Origin: Spirochaetia bacterium
GTDB taxonomy: Bacteria; Spirochaetota; UBA12135
Length of the DNA: 10,593 nt
Direction: 5' to 3'
Assembly (NCBI GenBank): GCA_003497555.1
Contig: DNNS01000112.1
Location: 275 to 10,867, forward strand
The position numbers and the translations under genes were made by a program. The notes below the pieces were generated by a model. The model was not told the DNA's origin. It made no database searches and worked only from the letters and a program-made list of their open reading frames with translations. Shown one piece after another: positions 6,051 to 10,593 of this stretch (its first letter is position 1; each line of letters starts with the position of its first letter).

Positions 6051-7586
6051 ATGAAAGATCCTAAATATAAGGAAGACATGGGCTCCTCTGCTCTGCCTGA
6101 AATGACAAGCCTATATGAATTCAAATATGAAAATGACTTAACGCGCATGATAAATAATGTGCATTACCACGAATATTTTTTTCATTGGATAGAAACCGCC
6201 TGGGCAGTAATGCTGATGAAAAAACAATTAATACCTGAAAAATATTATTCAAAAATAATTTCCTGTATATATGAATATGTTGACTTATGTAATGAAACTT
6301 ATAATGGTTTTGGTGGATTGCAAAAATATGTAATAAAAAAATTTGGTATACGGGTTGGTGGAAGTCTCACCCTTGCGCGGACAATTCCTCCCGGCCGCCA
6401 AATTATCCCGGTCAGAAAAGAAACCTTAAAAGTCATTTGCGTTCTGCATGATTTCCTCGAATCATTGCTTGCATTCGCGGAGAAAAACCTTGATGCAATA
6501 ATGCCGGGTTATACACATATCCGGCATGCCCAACCCACAACTTTAGGCCATTATCTTCTATCCGTATACGATCCCATGGTGAGGGCAGTAAAAAATATAG
6601 AAGTTGGATATCAGAATATAAATGCCAATGAATTCGGCTGTGCAGCGCTTGCTGGAACGAGTTGGAATATTGATCGGGATCTTATAACAAAATATCTAGG
6701 TTTTGACTGGCTGATTGAAAACACCAACGATGCTGTTTCTTTTTCCGACGGATATATTTCACTTATATCGGCACTTGCCAATTTTATGATTATTTTAAGT
6801 CAGCTTTGTCTGGAACTTAATTTCTGGTCCGGCTTGGAGTATGATTTTCTTTATGTTCCTTTTTTAACGTCAGAGCAAACGTTTCAAAAAGAGGGCGGAA
6901 AAGGAAAATCCCATAGCCACCTGATGCCGAATAAAACATGTAATCCTCCTTGTCTGGAAAGAGCCAGGGTAGGCGCCGCACAGTTAGTTGGTTGTCTTAC
7001 TGAGGCGGTTGCGATGACTATGCGTGCGCCGCATGGAGACGGGCATGAATTTTTACACGTTAAAGACCCTGTAATGGCTGCACTCAGGGCCACGTATCTG
7101 TATTCTCATCCTTTTATTCACACCTTTCCGCGTATTATCAGCAAACGGGATAATATGCTTAAAACTGCGCGCAGGGGTTACTCATGTGCGGTAGAACTGG
7201 CAAACGAGCTTGTTAGGCGTTTTGGTCTTGATTACAGAACTGCCCATGAAATAGTAAATGAATTTATAATCGTTTCTGAAAAAAAAACAATACCATCTGA
7301 ACTGGCTGATATTAATATTTTTACTTCGGCGTGCGAAAGGGTAATTAATAAAAAACTTGCCATAACGGAAGAAGAACTCCGAAAATGTCTCGATCCTGTT
7401 GAATTTATAAACAAAACTCGAAGCAAAGGTTCGGTTAATCCTGATGAATGCAGGAGGATGATTAAAGAACGCAAGAAGGATATTTGCCAGATGAAAAATA
7501 ACCAGAAAATGCGAATTAAAAAATTATTAAATGCTAAAACCATTATGCTGAATGATCTCAAATTGCTAAAAAAAAAATATCTATAA
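6051..7586 (+). CDS. Argininosuccinate lyase/fumarase superfamily lyase, atypical
   Basis: The product (511 aa) belongs to the superfamily whose members eliminate fumarate or similar acids from C-N or C-O bonds, and is closest in architecture to argininosuccinate lyase. Conserved parts are GYTHIRHAQPTTLGHYL (153-169, catalytic-pair T155-H156), the helix NDAVSFSDGYISLISAL (226-242), and the signature loop SHSHLMPNK (287-295), where S289 aligns with the catalytic serine of GSSxMPxK. The ASL C-terminal domain is also present (LDPVEFINKTRSKGSVNPDE, 447-466). Differences from true ArgH: the substrate motif RSRNDQ is replaced by ARTIPPGRQ (109-117), the loop glycine and second serine are histidines, one residue is inserted after K295, and the NKDLQEDKEP stretch reads HGDGHEFLHVKDP (328-340). 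So the substrate is probably different. A 44-residue tail with 16 Lys/Arg extends beyond the usual end. I start at 6051 because AAAGGAG stands 6 bp upstream; the frame opens at 6006 without such support. It is the first gene of the rightward operon. Confidence 0.85.
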   Translation: MKDPKYKEDMGSSALPEMTSLYEFKYENDLTRMINNVHYHEYFFHWIETAWAVMLMKKQLIPEKYYSKIISCIYEYVDLCNETYNGFGGLQKYVIKKFGIRVGGSLTLARTIPPGRQIIPVRKETLKVICVLHDFLESLLAFAEKNLDAIMPGYTHIRHAQPTTLGHYLLSVYDPMVRAVKNIEVGYQNINANEFGCAALAGTSWNIDRDLITKYLGFDWLIENTNDAVSFSDGYISLISALANFMIILSQLCLELNFWSGLEYDFLYVPFLTSEQTFQKEGGKGKSHSHLMPNKTCNPPCLERARVGAAQLVGCLTEAVAMTMRAPHGDGHEFLHVKDPVMAALRATYLYSHPFIHTFPRIISKRDNMLKTARRGYSCAVELANELVRRFGLDYRTAHEIVNEFIIVSEKKTIPSELADINIFTSACERVINKKLAITEEELRKCLDPVEFINKTRSKGSVNPDECRRMIKERKKDICQMKNNQKMRIKKLLNAKTIMLNDLKLLKKKYL

Positions 7587-7616
7587 GCAGCGCAGCTTTA
7601 ATTTTTGGATAAAAAA

Positions 7617-8699
7617 ATGCCAAGAAATATTGATATTGAATTGAAAGAAAATTTTTCCGACATAAAAAACAGACATGTAAAACTGCTTGAGGCAAAACGG
7701 GGTTGTCTCATCTGGACTTCGCTTCCTGAAGAAACCCGCATCGCAGAAACATGTTTGAAGGTACCCGCTCTCGAAGATATTAATTTTAGGAGCAGTCCGC
7801 TGCTTCTTAGCCAAATGACGTGTGAACGTATTGAAAAAATGTGGAATTACAGAAAAAAATACAGGGATGATTCTCTGCCCTGTGTTAGCCCGCGTTTCGG
7901 TTCGGGTATTATTGCCGGGATGATTACGGGTAATTTAACTTTTAGCAGCAATACATCGTGGATTACTGAAATCAAAAAAACGCTCGATGATGTAATAAAT
8001 TTTACCTGGGGAAAAGAGAATGAATGGTTCGATCTTGTTCTTTCCAATTTAAATTATGCTGCACAAAGAATGAAAGGAAAAGCATTCTGTGCACTTGAGG
8101 GATACCATTCCCCCCTGGAATTTGCGTCGATTATACGGGGAAGCGATCTCTATCTTGATATTTACACCGCACCTGAAAAAGTCCATCAGTTACTTAAAAA
8201 TTCTAAAAAGGCATTATTATGGCTATACAAAAAAATTGATATGAATTTTTATCACTATAATCCGGGTGTCCTTGCTTACCATATGTGGCTGGATAAAGGT
8301 CTGAATTTTCTGAGCGATGATGCTGCCGGCCTTATTTCAGCTGAGCATTACCGGGAATTCGGACTTCCTTATACAGACAGTATTCTGGAATATTATTGCG
8401 GAGGTTTCCTTCATGTTCATACTCAAGCATATCATCAGATTGACAATCTTAGAAACATGAAATCGTTAACTTTATACAACTGGCGTCAGGATCCAAATTC
8501 CATTAAGCCTGTAGAAATTTTGGTTGATATTGCTGAAAAAAGCGGGAAAATCGTGTCAATTTATATGACTCCGAACGAAATTAAAGCTAATATTAATATA
8601 CTTGCAAAAGGAAGATTTATTATTCTTACTGATTGTCAGGATTTAAAAGAACAAAATACAATAATCGATTTGATAAATAATAAAGCGCCGATAGAATAA
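7617..8699 (+). CDS. UroD/MtaA-superfamily protein, not a canonical uroporphyrinogen decarboxylase
   Basis: The product (360 aa) has the overall pattern of the uroporphyrinogen decarboxylase / methylcobamide:CoM methyltransferase superfamily, a TIM-barrel fold. Seen in order: MTGNLTFSSNTSWI near the first third, ALEGYHSPLEFASIIRGSDLYLDIYTAPEKVHQLL (about 159-193), DDAAGLISAEHYREFGLPY, then GGFLHVHTQAYHQID, and GRFIILTDCQDL near the end. It lacks the RxPxWxMRQAGR signature of haem-pathway HemE. Zinc-dependent methyltransferases use His-x-Cys and a distant Cys; here the matching places read H266-V-H268 and C340, so a modified metal site is possible. Members of this superfamily are often found in sugar-utilisation loci with no known function. 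The gene starts 30 bp after the lyase stop. I choose ATG 7617; an in-frame TTG at 7605 would add four residues. Ribosome-binding support is weak (GGA at 7607-7609). Function is unassigned. Confidence 0.8.
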   Translation: MPRNIDIELKENFSDIKNRHVKLLEAKRGCLIWTSLPEETRIAETCLKVPALEDINFRSSPLLLSQMTCERIEKMWNYRKKYRDDSLPCVSPRFGSGIIAGMITGNLTFSSNTSWITEIKKTLDDVINFTWGKENEWFDLVLSNLNYAAQRMKGKAFCALEGYHSPLEFASIIRGSDLYLDIYTAPEKVHQLLKNSKKALLWLYKKIDMNFYHYNPGVLAYHMWLDKGLNFLSDDAAGLISAEHYREFGLPYTDSILEYYCGGFLHVHTQAYHQIDNLRNMKSLTLYNWRQDPNSIKPVEILVDIAEKSGKIVSIYMTPNEIKANINILAKGRFIILTDCQDLKEQNTIIDLINNKAPIE

Positions 8700-8714
8700 C
8701 GATAAATAAATACA

Positions 8715-8738
8715 ATCAGGAGTCACCGTGATCCTGAT
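8715..8738 (+). promoter_or_regulatory. Strong hairpin masking an AGGAG/GTG initiation site
   Basis: ATCAGGA-G-TCA, a CCG loop and TGA-TCCTGAT form a 10-bp stem with one bulged G. No T-run follows on the plus strand, so it is not a typical intrinsic terminator. Inside the stem lie AGGAG (8718-8722) and, 5 bp on, GTG (8728-8730), which is in frame with the GH2 gene. It may be an mRNA-processing or stability element, or a translational control hairpin. Confidence 0.5.
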
Positions 8739-8802
8739 CGGCGCCCGAAACGGTAAAAATACGAACTCTGCAAATAAGGCTATTAACCCAGGGAGAAAAA
8801 AT

Positions 8803-10593
8803 ATGCTAAAAAAGGTAAATCAATCAATATTGGCATCTACAAGTTGTGTCCTTGTTATGATTTTTCAGTTGTGTTGCGCGGAAAAAATTAAAGGCTGCTA
8901 TGAGCTATTAGATTTAAACAGTGGGAAAAAAAATTACAGTATATACGGCAATGCTTCGGTAGAATTGATTGCAAACGATGATAACGGGAAAACAGAGCCT
9001 TGTCTGAAAATCAAAATAGGAGGATTAAACACTGAAAAAAGCGGCGGTTTTCAGATTACTGCCATGCCTTATCGCGAGTTCTGGAGTAAAAGCGGGTGTG
9101 ATCGGATTAGTTTTGATTTTAAAGGCGACGGTGGAACAGGAACATTTGTAATTATAATTACTTTGGACGACAACAGTACCTGGTGCTGGAACGGAAAACG
9201 CTGGGATATAAGTGCCCAGATATCCATAACAGATAAAATATGGCGCAAGGCAGTATATCAGTTTACTCACTTTAAACCAGCTACAAGTAAATCGGTTGAA
9301 AGCATTCTGGAGCCGGGAAAAATAAAAAATATTTTTTGGGGAATAGGCAATCAGCTTAAAGACGGATCAATAAAACTTGGAACTTTTTATCTTAAAAATA
9401 TTAAAATTGAATCTGCTGACGGCATGATATATAAAACGTCTCTTCGCAGCACAGATGATAGTATTTCTCCGGTTTCCAGCCAAAAATTTCTGCCGGATTG
9501 GAATAGCAGCGCTCATTATAATGAAAAAACTGTAAGCCGGGAAAAAATTTGTCTGAATGCCCACTGGAAATTCTGTCCTGTTACAGATTCACTTGTTTCT
9601 ACTGCTCTTGATAAACAAGGCTTGCTGCCGGCCCTGCCGAATAAAATGCCTGATACTCCAGACTGGGGTTTCGTAAAAGTTCCGGGCCGCTGGGACGGCA
9701 GAATGTATTATGTCCTGAATGCAGACGGTGAAATAATTTCTAACTGGAATAATACCCCGCTCTGTGATTATATGCAAGCCTGGTTGAAAAGAAGTATTTA
9801 CATACCTCCGGAATGGAAAGATAAAAAAAAAATTTTCGTTACCTTTGATTTAATCAGCAAAAAAGCTGTTCTTTTTGTTAATGGTAAAAATGCGGGGGCT
9901 GTTTTTGGCATTTCCGGTAAATTTGATATAAGTCATTTACTGTTTTTTGGTCAAACCAATGAAATCGCGCTTGCAATGGAATGTCCGCCTTTACCGCTAA
10001 AAACAAGCGACAGGCAACGCTACAAGGATTTTACCAGGAAAGGTATGGGCGCTTCCTGGTGGTATAAAAATCATGAAGGTCCGGGGATTGCCGGCAATGT
10101 CTGGCTAGAAATTCTGCCTGAAGAAATACAACTTGAAAATCCTGTGGTGTTAACTTCTGTCCGCCAAAATAAAATTTTTCTTGAAACCGCTATAAAAAAC
10201 CGGTTGAATTTTAGAAAAAACATCAGGCTGCAAGCGCAAATCTATAGCAAGAAAAAACTGGTTAAGGAGATAAATAGCCAGGATATTGAAATAGGAGCAA
10301 ATGAAAAATTACGCCATTCAATATCTGCAGACTGGAATGATCCCATTTACTGGAGCCCGGAAAATCCTCATCTTTATACAATGCTGCTTTCGGTTGCTGC
10401 TGACGAAAAAATTCTCGATGAAATCAGTCAGGACTTCGGTTTCCGCGAACTGGAAATACGCGGCAGCAGTTTTTTTCTTAATGGCAATAAAATCAGACTT
10501 AAATTTTCAAGTTATCAGTATGAATACAGCTCATTGCCCGACTCATCGCTGATCGAACTTCTTACTGAAATAAAAAAAATGAATTTCAACGGA
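8803..10593 (+). CDS. Secreted GH2-family glycoside hydrolase, incomplete at window end
   Basis: The first 597 codons of a GH2 (beta-galactosidase/glucuronidase-like) protein are present; the 3' part lies outside the window. Residues 1-26 look like a signal peptide (MLKK, hydrophobic stretch, CCA before EK). Residues about 30-205 form a jelly-roll resembling CBM11/CIA30-type domains (SFDFKGDG, ITDKIWRKAVYQF, LGTFYLKNIKI). The GH2 sugar-binding domain spans about 250-440 (DWGFVKVPGRWD, AVLFVNGKNAG, GPGIAGNVWLEI). The Ig-like domain follows at about 445-550 (YWSPENPHLYTMLL). The barrel begins at about 545 with FGFRELEIRGSSFFLNGNKI. The catalytic Glu pair would lie beyond the window. Where most GH2 proteins have LRGxxxH after the LNG turn, this one reads LKFSSYQYEY, so it is divergent. 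ATG 8803 is chosen because AGGGAG stands 7 bp upstream and the signal peptide begins there. GTG 8728 is an in-frame alternative with its own AGGAG, adding 25 hydrophilic residues. Confidence 0.85.
   Translation, partial: MLKKVNQSILASTSCVLVMIFQLCCAEKIKGCYELLDLNSGKKNYSIYGNASVELIANDDNGKTEPCLKIKIGGLNTEKSGGFQITAMPYREFWSKSGCDRISFDFKGDGGTGTFVIIITLDDNSTWCWNGKRWDISAQISITDKIWRKAVYQFTHFKPATSKSVESILEPGKIKNIFWGIGNQLKDGSIKLGTFYLKNIKIESADGMIYKTSLRSTDDSISPVSSQKFLPDWNSSAHYNEKTVSREKICLNAHWKFCPVTDSLVSTALDKQGLLPALPNKMPDTPDWGFVKVPGRWDGRMYYVLNADGEIISNWNNTPLCDYMQAWLKRSIYIPPEWKDKKKIFVTFDLISKKAVLFVNGKNAGAVFGISGKFDISHLLFFGQTNEIALAMECPPLPLKTSDRQRYKDFTRKGMGASWWYKNHEGPGIAGNVWLEILPEEIQLENPVVLTSVRQNKIFLETAIKNRLNFRKNIRLQAQIYSKKKLVKEINSQDIEIGANEKLRHSISADWNDPIYWSPENPHLYTMLLSVAADEKILDEISQDFGFRELEIRGSSFFLNGNKIRLKFSSYQYEYSSLPDSSLIELLTEIKKMNFNG

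Noticed and set aside
1..10593. CRISPR array, insertion-sequence transposase, toxin-antitoxin pair or rRNA/tRNA gene
   Set aside because: No regularly spaced repeats, transposase motifs, toxin-like pairs or RNA-gene signatures were seen on either strand.

Overview
The window carries six protein genes in two blocks that diverge from a control region at about 5.6-6.05 kb. The gene set is a large PKD/fibronectin surface protein, a GH36-type alpha-galactosidase, a PocR-domain AraC regulator, an argininosuccinate-lyase-family enzyme, a UroD-family protein and a secreted GH2 hydrolase. This suggests an anaerobic, glycan-degrading bacterium of the Lentisphaerota/Kiritimatiellota kind or a similar uncultured phylum. 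That placement is inference from gene content; there is no rRNA or marker gene here.

Leftward block (minus strand). The AraC/PocR regulator (4680-5588) is followed by the GH36 enzyme (2573-4474) after a short gap. Beyond a GC-richer, hairpin-rich stretch (about 2200-2525) lies a PKD/FN3 protein (340-2172). Its reading frame starts inside a domain and has no ribosome-binding site, so it looks 5'-truncated. Positions 1-339 hold only its 3' flank and terminator-like hairpins.

Rightward block (plus strand). A good -10 box (5899-5904) and a structured leader of about 140 nt lead into the ASL-family lyase (6051-7586). The UroD-family gene (7617-8699) follows 30 bp later. A GH2 gene starts at 8803 and runs off the window; a strong hairpin stands in the 103-bp gap before it. 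The three genes look like one operon under the control of the divergent AraC regulator.

How the parts may fit. GH36 and the secreted GH2 protein point to release and cleavage of a galactose- or similar beta-linked glycan, with PocR-AraC as the ligand sensor. The lyase and UroD-like protein keep their folds but have altered substrate or metal motifs, so they probably act on an unknown product of that pathway rather than on argininosuccinate or uroporphyrinogen. The most unusual non-coding signal is a pair of diverged, same-orientation copies of an element of about 65 nt (2459-2519 and 5979-6045) that flank the GH36-araC block. One copy ends in the Shine-Dalgarno sequence of the lyase gene.
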